Assembly: GCA_034698045.1 (NCBI GenBank)
Contig: JAQGAU010000429.1
Location: 1-28,262, forward strand
Length of the DNA: 28,262 nucleotides
Reading direction: 5' to 3'
From: Paramacrobiotus richtersi
Taxonomy: Eukaryota > Tardigrada > Eutardigrada > Parachela > Macrobiotidae
Shown here one piece after another: positions 11,737 to 21,778 of the stretch; position 1 is the stretch's first letter, and each line of letters begins with the position of its first letter. A program made the translations under genes and the position numbers. The notes under the pieces are model-generated. The model was given only the letters and a program-made list of their open reading frames with translations. It made no database searches and was not told where the DNA came from.

Positions 11737-13463
11737 TGAGTGAGCGACGATCCTATACGGATTACGCCGTACATAGCAAGCAATGAACCAAACGAAGGTT
11801 AATTATTACGCACAAAAAAAACGGCCGTCACATCAGACACTGGAAGTTTTGAAAGACATTTCACACATACTACATTATCCCGCAATGATTCCGATATGGC
11901 CTGCGCGAACCGAGAAAACAAAACGGAGTTCATAATCAGAGGTCAGTACAGAGTGATATTAAGGATGATTAATCGCCATAAGCCACTGGCCATTCCACAG
12001 CTTTGAAGATTCGTTATATTTGATGCCGGCCAAAATTAAAATAGTGACAGTGGAGAAATTTTAATCCCGTTCGTGCGAAGCTCTTGGATCCTTACATTTA
12101 CAAAGCTTACGCAAAATTTGGAGACCTTTTTGGTTTTGTAACAAGTTTCACGATTTTTATTATTTTTATCCACATTTTGTTAAACTGAACACAATTTCTG
12201 AATATGTAATGTACCATGTTTAATTCATTATAATTTTTGTTCATGATAAGTTATAATAACTCACACCTCGCAAGTCAATATAAGAATTTTCATGATTTTT
12301 CAACAAAACGACGACATGCATTCTGAGGATAGTGAGACTAGGAAGAGAATTCGCAATCAGTATTAAAAATTGTTCACCCGTTTGCCCACTTGGCTCTGCC
12401 GTTTATTTCCTTAATGAAACCAGCAACTTGATGCAGTTGTTATTTTGCGGAAGAATTTTACTTGCTCCTAGTATGCGCTATAGCGACCATGGCCAAATTT
12501 CATCTATACGCGGTAATACATTACACGCGCAGACTTGCAGCACAGTTAACAGAAACGGCAATTCCCTGCAGGCGCGGTTCTGTGTCACATACAGGACGTG
12601 TAGAACTTATGGTGCATGATAAATTCGTACTTAATATGTAACCATTGTGTTATCATTTGTATTACTAATACCAAAAAATCATGAATTTTAAACAATCCAG
12701 AAATCTCCAATAGCCAGTGAATGCACAAATGGTTATTGTGCAGGTAATCGGAAATCACATACAGGAGATTTTGTACAGTATACTAGTACGTACATAGTAA
12801 TGCATGTCCTCGCGGTCAGGTCGCGAGGTACAATTCTGAATTTTACACCCGCTAACATGCATACTTTAGTGTTAGAGTCGTCAACCCCATACGATTCCGG
12901 TTGGGTGGATGTACCCAAGCGACCGCCAACTGGTGACCTTTCTTTGGTTCTAGCATGTCGAAGTGACAGTTGTCTTCAGTCGCCAGGCCGTATGTCGCGA
13001 TTAGCTTTTCTCCTTGGAAACTTACCGAATCTCTCAGTTTTGACGAAACCAGCCCGCAAATAAAATCCCACATAAATAACCATGACATACAACAAGGAAA
13101 TCTGACAACAAATGCCCAACATGCAAGTCGAAGACTAGTCGTTGGAACAGTAAACGTAGTAGAAGTGTTTAGTTGTCGGCCTCCTGATCGTACGCTGTAA
13201 TTAAGTTCTGTTACAGGATGTTACCTAGTCGTTGCAGATTTTCTGAAAATCGAAGTTACGCAGTGTTCTCGGGATTTCTCTCTTAATGAGATAATGGAGC
13301 GTATAGATAAAGAGAAGATTACTAGTACTTGATCCATTTGTAAAGTTGCACTATTATTCAGCCTCCTTCATTAAAAGCTACAGAATTATGAGCCTTATCT
13401 TCAGGAGGGTAGGCGGGTTCTGAAGCCGCCAGTAATACGAGAGCGTGTTATTATTATTTTTAA

Positions 13464-13521
13464 AACCAGTAAGGAAATACTATTAGATACTATTTGAAGT
13501 AACCAGTAAGGAAATACTATT
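13464..13521. repeat. 21-bp direct repeat, 37-bp period
   Basis: AACCAGTAAGGAAATACTAT plus T occurs at 13464-13484 and again at 13501-13521, identical, with 16 bases between the copies. It lies about 60 bases before the first EGF exon. Confidence 0.85.
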
Positions 13522-13582
13522 TGATCCAGTCTTCAGAAAAAATATGTGTAACGTTATGTCCTCAAGCAGTGAAGCCGTGCAG

Positions 13583-13696
13583 AAATGATACAACAGAAGG
13601 ACCTATGCTCTCCTGGTGCCTGCAACGCTCGCGGCGAGAACAATTACAAATGCCAGTGTCCACTGGAGTTTGCGCTCAACGGAGCGACTTGTGTCG
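13583..13696 (+). CDS. EGF exon 1 (one module)
   Basis: Acceptor CCGTGCAG and donor GTCG|GTAAGA bound 114 bases, phase 1 at both ends. The frame LCSPGACNARGENNYKCQC has normal EGF spacing. The opening D-x-N-E segment is degraded (EMIQQKD). This is the cleanest exon of the set. Confidence 0.75.
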
Positions 13697-13758
13697 GTAA
13701 GAAGAGCGTGCAGTTGTAGACTTTAGAGATGAATCTTAACGAAGATTGCTTTACACAG

Positions 13759-13845
13759 GAATTGATGAATGCGCTATGAAGTATTGTGGTCGTGCCATGG
13801 GATACAAGGTGCCCTTACAGCCGAATGGTCAAACGGTCTGCATCG
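13759..13845 (+). CDS. EGF exon 2 (one short module)
   Basis: Acceptor TTACACAG and donor ATCG|GTATGT bound 87 bases, phase 1 to phase 1. It reads GIDECAMKYC and ends QTVCI. The middle Cys residues expected of an EGF module are missing, so the module is shortened or decayed. Confidence 0.6.
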
Positions 13846-13991
13846 GTATGTCACAAGCATATACCTGTTAAGATTTTGCGCGTGCTTGTTATTCACCAGT
13901 ATTCGATGCTTGTGTGTTGCAACTGGTGTAGTTTTATCGTGCTTATATGTCTGTCCTGGAAGAATGCACACTAATGATTGTACCGAAATAG

Positions 13992-14123
13992 ATATCAGGG
14001 AGTGAGAAACATCTGCACCATGTGGCCAAGGCACCTGCCCCAACATTCCGGGTGGCTACACGTATCATTGCTTCGACGAATTCCGAGTGTTCGAAGGTCC
14101 TGCGGGATCCTCTGAATGCGGTG
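13992..14123 (+). CDS. EGF exon 3 with a stop at the first cysteine
   Basis: The acceptor CCGAAATAG precedes AT ATC AGG GAG TGA; TGA at 14003-14005 sits where the first Cys codon (TGT) is expected. The rest reads APCGQGTCPNIPGGYTYHC. The donor is GTACGT at 14124 (GTGGTA at 14121 would keep the same phase). Confidence 0.6.
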
Positions 14124-14216
14124 GTACGTAAATGTTCATAACTCCGTCAATGGACGCTGCGACGGTTTCCGGTTTCGCATCTTGTTCTCAAACATGCACT
14201 AACCTTGTTCTTTCAG

Positions 14217-14562
14217 GATAAACGAATGTATCGAAATGGTCATCCGCGGTTCGGGACGTGCAGGAGCACCATCAGCAACTACGAATGGAATACATCTCTG
14301 CCTACCCGATTCATGTTTGATAAACAGAGCTGCAGGGATATTAATGAGGGTGTCATCAACAATCCCTGCGGGAGCAGTACATGCTTCAATACCGTCGACA
14401 CCGCGTGCTGTGTGTGTCCGTCGGAACAAACGCCGGGTCCTAACAATCCAGACGTGCACTAAGGTCAATGAGTGTACTGATCGGGCCATCGGCGGCGATA
14501 CAAATGGAAGCTATGCTTGTCAGTGTACGTCACCGGATTATCGTCCAGCAGACGCACAATAG
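14217..14562 (+). CDS. EGF exon 4 (two to three modules, two frame changes)
   Basis: After the acceptor TTCTTTCAG, the frame gives INEC, then shifts to a frame reading CRDINEG...NPCGSSTCFNTV, then returns to VNECTDRAIGGDTNGSYACQ. Gly at 14349-14351 replaces a module-opening Cys. A TAG (14560-14562) abuts the donor GTACGA at 14563. Confidence 0.6.
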
Positions 14563-14812
14563 GTACGAGCGTACATCAATGCCACATTCTGTGTAACAGG
14601 TCCAAGCGTTACATAAAAATTGTCGCCAGTTGACTTTACTCAAAATTGTTTATAAGAACTGCAACTTTGTATTGATTGGAAATATATATTGGTCACTGTT
14701 ATTTTTCAAAGTTTAGCCTTGTATTTTATTGTGCCTGAGGCGGAACGCTATGCCATAGATATTTATATTTCATTAGCGGTCGGTGAACTATCGACGAAGC
14801 CCCCGTGTGCAG

Positions 14813-15082
14813 TGACTAAGGAACCTGTATCGATTTAATGGATTATATTTCTGCAAATGCTCACCCTGGTTTTGAATCCGTCCATTGGACTTGCGCCGAC
14901 GCTAACGAGTGCACGCATAACACATGCCCACTAAACTGACAATGCAAGAACACGGCTAGGCTCCTTCCAGTTCATTCATCCAGAAGCGGAGTTCAGGGAA
15001 TGATCATGTAGAGATGTGGGGATTATTCAGTATGTCTGCGACTGCCCACCTGGATATCAGTTCGATGGATCGATCTGTATCC
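14813..15082 (+). CDS. EGF exon 5 (two to three modules, stops and shifts)
   Basis: Acceptor CCGTGTGCAG and donor TCC|GTAAGT. Pieces in different frames read NGLYFCKC, HPGFES, CADANECTHNTCPLN, then a TGA, and later QYVCDCPPGYQFDGSICI. Cys spacing within each piece is EGF-like; the pieces are separated by one-base shifts and stops. Confidence 0.6.
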
Positions 15083-15283
15083 GTAAGTAAACATACTTAC
15101 AGTCGCTTGTCTTTTTTATGCTGTAAACTACCGGTATGTATCGGCCCAGACGGCCGTGATGTTACGAATGAACTTAGCTTACCGAGCGACATTACTACCA
15201 TTAGTATTTGTATGTTCATGATTGTTGCAGACTAAGCCAGACTTGCAAATGAGGGCTTTCATTACCTGATGTTGTTATTGCAA

Positions 15284-15952
15284 ATATCAACGAATGTAAC
15301 CGAAATCCGTGCACTCCTGGGGCCTGTTTCGACCTCCCTGGAATCAGTCTGTGCGAATGTTCTTTCGGCTACCAACGAGCGGACGGGAAACGCATCGACG
15401 TCAGCGAGTGCCTGCAACCCGGCATATGCATCTGGTGGCGGACAGAACAAGAACACCATCGGCTCCTTTGCCTGCGTCTGCCCACCGGGCTGCACATCCC
15501 AATAAGGAACGGACATCGGTGTCAACGGATGCACCGATAATTTGATCTGCGGCGCGGGTCACCCCGATTCTACAAGTGCATCTGCCGGCGGGGGTTCAAC
15601 TGGGACGGCAAGAGTCGTGTTGCCGACAATATCTGCGTGGAGAAGCCACAAGTATGCAAACCGGCCGGGAGTGTGTGGGGATTTGTTCGGGACGTTCTGC
15701 TGCAGGCCTCCCAATTGGTTTGACTCGGTCAGTGGGACGTGTGTGGATGTTAACGAGCGTACATTCAATGGGATCTGTGGTGTCGGTCATTGGTAGTTAG
15801 TGTCACAAGTGCCTGTGCAAACCTGGATACGGGTTCAATCAGAATTCATGCTTTGACTATAATGAGTGTATAGAAACTCTGACCATCTGCGGGACACGGA
15901 CGCAGAATCTTCCCGGCAGCTGCTGTCACTTCTGAACACGGAGCGTGCATCG
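15284..15952 (+). CDS. EGF exon 6 (about five to six modules)
   Basis: The first codons AT ATC AAC GAA TGT are canonical, but the base pair before them is AA (TTATTGCAA) where AG is required, so the acceptor is lost. Modules include NPCTPGACFDLPG, DVSECLQPGIC, TIGSFACVCPPGC, CGDLFGTFCC and YNECIETLTICG, spread over all three frames. Arg at 15758-15760 replaces a module-opening Cys in a DVNE-R motif. The donor is GTAAGC at 15953. Confidence 0.65.
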
Positions 15953-16284
15953 GTAAGCACTTGAATCTTCGCATTTTCAGTTAGCAATAGCGACGATCAG
16001 ACACCAGAGGCCCTTTGCTTTGAAATCAAACTTTGTTAAAATACGAATACATTATGGGAACTGTGCAGTTGTTTCCGTTAATTTATCCATATCGCTGCTA
16101 AATTCATAGCACCCGTTCCGTGTTTACTCTGCACATAATTTATAAAATAATGTACTGTTTTTTTACTGGTTTATAATCAAATCAAATAAAAAAGCTTCGG
16201 TCAATGATTAACAGAAACAGAGCGCGTTAGCTAGTGACTGGGAGTATTTATCACAACGTTTAATCGGCCGCCCTTTTGTTACAG

Positions 16285-17007
16285 ATGTCAACGAATTCGA
16301 GCTCGTTCCTTCGCCGTGCGGCAGCGCCCAGTGCAAGACCACCACCGGTTGCTCTCAGTGTTTCTGCAAAGAGAATCTCATCTTGGACCTGAGCATTCTC
16401 ATTTGCATTTGCACTCTTAGTCCTCAGCGGCAACGGCCGGTGCGAGGAAGACCGAATCACCACCATGGCCCCACGACGACTAGGTCCAACACCAGCATCC
16501 ACTTCTACCCGCTCTCTGGAAGTGGAATGACCATACATGCGGTTCTCCAACGATGTATGTGCTTGTATCTATCTCTAACCACCAGAAAACCCACCGTAAT
16601 GTCCACCACCGCCGCCTGTAACAATTACACCGACACCGCCAATATTGGTGACACAAACGATGCCGAATAAACTGTTCACAGGATTGACGAACCAGAAGCA
16701 CTGGTTAGCTGCTTGTGCGATGGAACTGAAGTGCAGGTGGCAGAGCCCGCTAATTTCCAGGGTGTGTGCGGTATCTCCCAACCTGTGCTCCCCGGGGACG
16801 TGCATCAATACGGTAGGAGCCTATCACTGCTCTTGTCCCGAAGGCTTCCAGTCCACGCCCCGTGGGTGTGTGGTCATGCGCCGGTGTCAGCTCTCTGGGT
16901 CTCTGGAATGGGTATATCTGGAAGCAAATGTGTGGATCTGATAGACGGATTGTTCCTGTGCTACTGTCCAATTGGCTACCAAGATTTCCGGGGATCGGCT
17001 TGCGTCG
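16285..17007 (+). CDS. EGF exon(s) 7 with a Pro/Thr-rich linker
   Basis: Acceptor TTTTGTTACAG; the exon opens DVNEF, with Phe (16296-16298) replacing the first Cys. About 16580-16660, in another frame, encodes a Pro/Thr linker (PPPPPVTITPTPPILV). EGF modules then follow: NLCSPGTCINTVGAYHCSC and later LFLCYCPIGYQDFRGSACV. At least two frame changes occur. An unseen intron inside is possible because 723 bases is long for this gene. Donor GTAGGG at 17008. Confidence 0.6.
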
Positions 17008-17071
17008 GTAGGGCAAAACAGCTGTTGGCACGCGGAACTGGCAGACGATACAGTACGGAAAGTCTTTACAG

Positions 17072-17171
17072 AAATCCACGAATGCGAGATGAATCCCTGC
17101 ACTCCGTGAACTTTTGCCATCGTCTGAACCCTACGTTCGTAACTGTCCAAAAATATGATAGTCAGTGTATA
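17072..17171 (+). CDS. EGF exon 8
   Basis: Acceptor GTCTTTACAG, then AA ATC CAC GAA TGC (EIHECEMNPCTP), a TGA, and after a shift a stretch ending KYDSQCIV. The donor is not certain; GTAAAT at 17172 is the best candidate. Confidence 0.5.
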
Positions 17172-17257
17172 GTAAATCCATAGTTTCACAATTCTTTGCA
17201 CGATGTTTGACATTTGTCAAATGGAATGTTTTTCGTACTACATTCTGCGTTTGACAG

Positions 17258-17363
17258 CCGTCGGCCCGACTCCCACTGCATCGCTGCCAGTGCCGACAAA
17301 GCCATGCGCTGCGAATGTGCTCCAGGATAGCGGGATCAAGGCGGATCAAAGGTGTCTGCATCG
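17258..17363 (+). CDS. EGF exon 9
   Basis: Acceptor GTTTGACAG and donor TCG|GTAACG. It reads HCIAASADKAMRCECAPG, then TAG, then after a shift ends KGVCI before the donor, in the usual phase. The module opening is not recognisable. Confidence 0.5.
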
Positions 17364-17427
17364 GTAACGCCCTATCGGCCTTTCTTGTTTGTTTATTATT
17401 ACCGAACTGCAGTTTTGACTGTCTTAG

Positions 17428-17663
17428 CCATGCACGGATAGTGGTAAGAATCCCTGGGGCGAAGCCGGCGAGTGCACGGCCATGTCGGACGGCTCGTACG
17501 GTTGTCAGTGTCCGAAAGGATGGCAGGCAATCGCGGTTCCCCTTCCGAAGCGTGGACGTTGGCTAATGCATGCTGAGCAATGCGTGTCTGACTGGAGAAT
17601 GGTTGAATACCAAAGCAGGCAAGCGTTCGGAAGGCTTCCAACTGGACAATGGGCATTGTCTTG
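17428..17663 (+). CDS. EGF exon 10 (two modules)
   Basis: Acceptor TGTCTTAG and donor CTTG|GTAAGT. The first module reads GECTAMSDGSYGCQCPKGW. The second reads GEWLNTKAGKRSEGFQLD in another frame, with Trp where a Cys is expected and the middle Cys pair missing. Confidence 0.6.
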
Positions 17664-17718
17664 GTAAGTCCACACTATGTTTCTTTAAAAAATCATATGC
17701 TATAAGGATCGTCTGCAG

Positions 17719-17810
17719 ATGTCAACAAATGTGTTCTTCCTAATCCCCTATGCACACCGGGACGTTCTCGAAATCTGGAAGGACGGTGGATGTGTCGGCT
17801 CGGAAACTGT
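17719..17810 (+). CDS. EGF exon 11
   Basis: Acceptor CGTCTGCAG, then AT GTC AAC AAA TGT: DVNKCVLPNPLCTPGRS, with Ser where the third Cys should be, then EGRWMC. The donor is probably GTAAAT at 17811. Confidence 0.55.
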
Positions 17811-17872
17811 GTAAATGATGTGCAGTAATTTTTGTCGTTCGACGTAAGTGCATATTACTGTACGATGGGTGG

Positions 17873-18076
17873 ATATTAGGGAATGCGCAGTCTCCAACGC
17901 GTGCGCTCCGGGTCAGTGCCAAATCTCATTGGGTCTTGCCGCTGCGTGTGCCCCAAAGGCTGGACCGTGGAGGTGGATACGTGTGTGGAGATCAATCAGT
18001 GCATTCCCATCCACCCGTCCGGAGTGGGAACATGTCGCAAAGCGCCTGGATCGTATACTTGCATGATAGTTTTATA
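17873..18076 (+). CDS. EGF exon 12 (two modules)
   Basis: It reads DIRECAVSNACAPGQCQISL, then after a one-base shift RCVCPKGWTVEVDTCVEINQ and a second module ending RKAPGSYTC. The bases just before AT ATT AGG GAA TGC are GG, not AG, so the expected acceptor is altered. Confidence 0.6.
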
Positions 18077-18091
18077 ACTGGTTTAATTTAG

Positions 18092-18150
18092 ATATCAAAT
18101 GAATGCACCAACCGTACAAAAGAGGTGGAAAACTGTCTGGTAATATGCAA
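18092..18150 (+). CDS. EGF exon 13, truncated last recognisable module
   Basis: Acceptor GTTTAATTTAG, then ATATCAAATGAATGCACC: one extra A in AAA breaks the D-I-N-E-C opening. NECTNRTKEVENC is read after the shift, and the module then fades into AT-rich DNA. A possible further remnant (NIPGGF) lies near 18550 but is too weak to call. Confidence 0.45.
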
Positions 18151-18159
18151 TACTAATAA

Positions 18160-20915
18160 TAATACACTAAAAACCAACAAAACATAACCCGGTATGTTTT
18201 GAACATGTGGTTTCTTTAGGTGATTTGACAACCTGGTGCCCTACAAAACCTCCGGAAAGTTAGCTTTCTTGGCACGTATAGTTTCTTGTACACAAGCTGG
18301 TGCTGAGCCTTACCATCTTGGGTGTTGCCCGCTGGAATAGCCGAAGAAGCGGTAAGAGGTTAATTACGTACAATGTCACTTCTGGTAGAGACTTATTTCA
18401 CTTGTTGGCTTGGCTGCTGATGAATAACTCAAACTCATCCAGAATTATGCGTTTCAGGTTGGTAAATCAAGTGGAGCATTTCCGGCGTGGATTTACTGGA
18501 GATTAGCCTTTGCCTCTTCGCCCATTGTATGTGCTCGTGAAATGTCAACATTCCCGGCGGATTTATAGCACAAGGCCGTCCAACTGAAGCGTCAAGTGCG
18601 CCGGAGTTGTGTCCTTGCTATGCCGTCTGGAGAGAACCAGTGGTAAACGTGGCGTGGCAGCGCTGAATGGGTATCGCTATGTGCGTAGATTTACGTAAAA
18701 CGGTTGTATATAGTTGATGATTGTAATAGAGGTTGTTGATTGCCACTGATAAAAAACGATATCGACAAAGCCTCTTTAAGGCACCTTTCCAGGTGATTTA
18801 TTCCTGTTAAGTAGTGGCCATTTACTCTTTGATTACTGTTGATCTGAATCCTTGGAATCGTTTTGGGGTGTGATGCTTTTTCACGCATCCCTTTGATTGT
18901 TTATCCGTTGTTTTGTGCTGAGGAATATAAACACAGAAGAATAGCGCTACACGTAAAGTGGATAAAGGAAAATTTTTATGCCGACTATTTGCCTTCATTA
19001 TTGTGATTTTCTGTTGTTTTTGAACGAACTATTTTAGTGTTGTTGTTGTTTTGTTTTGTTTTTTTTCTTGAATGTTCTTGAAATCGCTGTTTTTCATTGC
19101 GCATGTTAATGTGTCTGTAGATTTTCAATAAGGGATCCTCCCTTGTATCTGTGGACGTAAAACAATTAAACTAAACTAAACTAAACGTACTGACCTTTGA
19201 TCTCACATACAGTACTCACATTCGATACATCAAAAAGAAAATGTATATTTAGTAGTAGGGTTTCTGCGGCTTAATCTTAATGCATAAGAATTGAATTAAG
19301 ATTGTGGACAGCGCATTGCCATTACAAATGTTGTTGCTTATTTTTGCAGAACTGCGCACGTGTACGTAGACGGATGCGACGATATTATTGATTCGTCTTT
19401 TACTTACATGAGATTTTTCTGACACGAAAAGGCATGGCTTCTCCTGATTTGCAATTTGTGGACATCGTCCACATAAATAATAGACTATAAATGTCCGCGT
19501 AAATGTAACCATGAGCCAACAAGCATACAGTAATTCTTTATACAACCGATGTCCACGCGATATCGGTGTGGCGGTATGATACAAATGCTAGCATTTCTGC
19601 GTATTTACTCGTAAGTCTACATCCACGTTTTTTGGGTTGGTTTATCTGTTTATTTGGTGGAGTTTTTGTTTTCACGAACTTTATCTGTACAATCATCAGC
19701 AGTAACAGTATACCAACTGTGAAACGCATGGGAAGCATTACGTTAGTACAGAAACGAAAGAGGCTTTTACGTCCGTGTGTAAGATAAAGCAAACGACTGT
19801 ACTGTACATAACAGTTTTATCACTGATATTATTGTGAGTCGGATTTGTTCATACAGTGCCTACAGTACTAACAATATAATATGACATCGGATAGATCGAG
19901 TACGGTAAGTTCCGGGGGCTGAAATGTTAATGTTCAGCAAAAATGTCGATTATTCGTTTTAGTTTCATACAGAATATAAACTTGTGGTAACGAGGTTCCT
20001 ACTCTGGTAAGGGTTTGTCTCCTATGACTACGGTAGCTCTTAAACTCAGCCAAAGAATGTTTATGACATTATCCACAATATATGCAAAAGGCGCGCTATT
20101 AAAAATAGGCTTTAATTCATAAGTAGCCACTGGCCGGACACATGCCTATACTCTCACCGAGTGTATACTTTCAACTGTCATCTGAAGATGTGTTACACAG
20201 CCGTGCACTGAGAATAAGAATGAAGGCATTTCACTTGACAAAGCCTAATAAACATCCGTAAATCTGAAATTAATTTCAGCTCGAATGCCATCCGTCTGTC
20301 TATGCTCTTTGTTATGAAATTAATACAGGGAACATTTGCCAATGGCTTAACTAACTGACCACTGTGCGTTAAAATAGCCACTCCTTTTGCTACTCATAAT
20401 AACCACGGACATCGTCGAACCCACATATGACCGCTGTCTCTCACAACCGCTCGTGAATGTTGCTGCCAAACGATACAGACGTATTAGATGTCCAAGGTTT
20501 TGTTCGACATTTATGTAGATGTGGAAAGCTTTCGGTTTTTAAACGATTTTTCGGAAAAGATACCAGAAACTCATCGCTTAATTTGGAGTTGTATAAGAGA
20601 GAATGAATAAACGGTTGAAAAGGTCATACTTATATCGATTCTTTCGTATTGTTGGACATCAATAAAACCGCATATTTTTTCTTGACTGAGTCAATCACCA
20701 ACACGATATCCCACCGGGCAATTCGTCAGTATTAGCACAAGGCGGTAATCGCGGAATCTCGATGTCCGGTTCAGTGAAAACAGGCGTGCAATTTTTGCCA
20801 TCATGTATCCATCATGCAACGCCGAGATAATGCTCCAGATGACCCGAATATTGTTGACCAAGTGCCCGTCGCTCGTCCAACTGAGTTGCTACCATACCCC
20901 GGACGTTAATAGATG
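18160..20915. other. Stretch without a recognised gene
   Basis: AT-rich; a few Cys-containing fragments near 18240-18650 could be further decayed EGF modules. It also holds a candidate LINE 3' tail (19039-19186). Open frames are of chance length. Confidence 0.5.
19039..19186 (+). mobile_element. Candidate 3' tail of a non-LTR retrotransposon
   Basis: A T-rich GTT/GTTTT run (about 19039-19070) is followed by a perfect hairpin AAGGGATCCTCCCTT (19130-19144) and then (TAAAC)x4 at 19167-19186. A hairpin followed by a short terminal microsatellite is typical of CR1/L2-type LINE 3' ends. No reverse transcriptase or target-site duplication was seen upstream, so a 5'-truncated copy is the most that can be claimed. 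Confidence 0.3.
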
Positions 20916-21097
20916 CTAGTTAATAGATTTTTTGCGAAGGAATGAAGCAACCATGTTCTGTGGGACGAACATTTCAGGAACATACGTATTAAAAGAGTCG
21001 TCGAAGCCGTGGTGCTTTACGAGGAAAAACCGCTTACCTCCAAAGGTTATGACGTTGAGAAGACGTTCGGGTGGGCTGATTGCCCACTGTCCGACTG
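20916..21097 (-). CDS. Chromodomain-like C-terminal segment, possibly of a transposon integrase
   Basis: The minus-strand frame ends at TAG 20916-20918. It reads GKRFFLVKHHGFDDSFNTYV followed by PEMFV. This matches the chromodomain pattern (LVKW-x-G-F/Y...N-T-W-x-P-E), with His and Tyr where two Trp are usual. The wording DSFN resembles the chromodomains at the C-terminus of Polinton and Ty3/Gypsy integrases. The frame is entered from the upstream long ORF by one shift near 21085-21097 (that ORF continues to 21047 in its own frame). No DDE catalytic triad was identified with confidence, so the transposon link is an inference. Confidence 0.35.
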
Positions 21098-21633
21098 CAC
21101 TAGCCACTTCTGAAAAGTATTTTGGACGGAATTAGCGTTGAGAAGGTGCAGTTTAAGTAAAAGGAAGTGTGGTAAATAATATAAAGGTAGAAAACGGTAG
21201 ATAGGTGGATTACCAAAGTAGCTCTCGATGTTCCACTGATGAGTAAAGAACGACAAGCCACAATCTTGGATAAATGTTTTCAGGAGCATCTTAGGTTTTT
21301 TCGGACAGCCGTCATCTTGAACTTGCTTCATCTTTTCGTATAAGGATAAAAAAGTGTCGGCGGTTAGAAAGACAGATTGTAGGAAATCCATTTCTTGTAT
21401 CGCAGAAAACCAAAAGAACTTCGAAATGAGAAACATAACAACCAAACCACAGGCATATTCAAAGGAAATTAGATGCACTTGGACATTGGTCGAGATCATA
21501 TTTTTAAGTTTTCTCCAGTTGTTGGTAAAGGGATAAAGAGATGAATTTTTCTGTCGATCTGCTAGTATGACGGCGTCCAAAAATACTTCCCACTGTGGGC
21601 AGGTGTTTGCTGATGAGCAAAAGTTATACGCAT
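21047..21633 (-). CDS. Long unidentified minus-strand ORF/exon upstream of the chromodomain-like segment
   Basis: From an acceptor-like TTTGACTTGCAG (just above 21633) the minus strand is open for about 195 codons. That is longer than expected here: from base composition roughly 0.03 runs of this length are expected in the whole window. The protein is rich in Phe, Leu and Lys. It includes a hydrophobic stretch (LVVMFLISKFFWF) and a later PKKPKMLLKTFIQDCGLSFF. These two patches loosely recall the beta-strand and KP-x-x-L-x-T blocks of retroviral-type integrases, but the expected acidic residues are not in place. With the chromodomain-like frame just downstream it may form one protein. No start codon is fixed; an initiating ATG is not obvious. 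An ordinary host gene is the alternative. Confidence 0.45.
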
Positions 21634-21758
21634 CTGCAAGTCAAAGCGGTCAGCCGAGTGGAAGTTGTGCGAATGTATTGTCGTAATCGCTAATATGCGT
21701 AGTTTTGTACCCTAGAACGCTGGAGTGTAGGTTGATCCGAATAGCTGGATTAAGTTAA

Positions 21759-21778
21759 ACAGTTTAAAGTTAAACTGT
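21759..21778. repeat. Perfect 9-bp inverted repeat
   Basis: ACAGTTTAA (21759-21767) and TTAAACTGT (21770-21778) pair across a 2-base spacer, making a near-continuous palindrome. It lies about 125 bases upstream (minus-strand sense) of the long ORF. Confidence 0.8.

Larger units (their letters stand above)
5350..13582. other. Long stretch with no recognised gene
   Basis: More than 8 kb of AT-rich DNA. Open frames up to about 130 codons occur on both strands (for example 7759-8091 plus and 10135-10533 minus), but this is the chance range and none shows a domain, a GC-rich exon signature or paired splice sites. It holds a SINE-like element (6646-6740), three short duplications (7081, 11683, 13464), a GC hairpin at 8495-8512 and many TACNGTA motifs. 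It may be intergenic, or partly the 5' introns of the EGF gene. Confidence 0.5.
13583..18150 (+). pseudogene. Multi-exon calcium-binding-EGF repeat gene, heavily damaged
   Basis: At least 13 exons encode about 20 EGF modules, many opening with the calcium-binding signature D-I/V-N-E-C, as in fibrillin- and fibulin-like extracellular matrix proteins. Exons mostly start and end in phase 1 (acceptor then AT ATC AAC GAA TGT; donor after GTC G|GTAAG), the classic arrangement that lets single EGF exons be duplicated. Family modules have six Cys forming three disulfides, with Ca2+ bound at the module start. Here nearly every exon carries a frame change, a stop, or a Cys lost by one base (Cys to stop, Gly, Arg, Phe, Trp, Ser). 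No signal peptide, first exon or polyadenylation site was found; the upstream end may lie before 13.5 kb. No other domain type was recognised, so no orthologue can be named. It may be a pseudogene, or a real gene in error-rich sequence. Confidence 0.8.

Noticed and set aside
16713-17183. A 156-codon plus-strand frame taken as one protein
   Set aside because: It mixes true EGF sequence at its start (CDGTEVQVAEPANFQG) with out-of-frame reading and an intron; the Cys spacing is better explained by frame changes between modules.
18520-18680. A further EGF exon (NIPGGF fragment)
   Set aside because: Only two or three Cys with wrong spacing and no splice sites; too weak to separate from chance.
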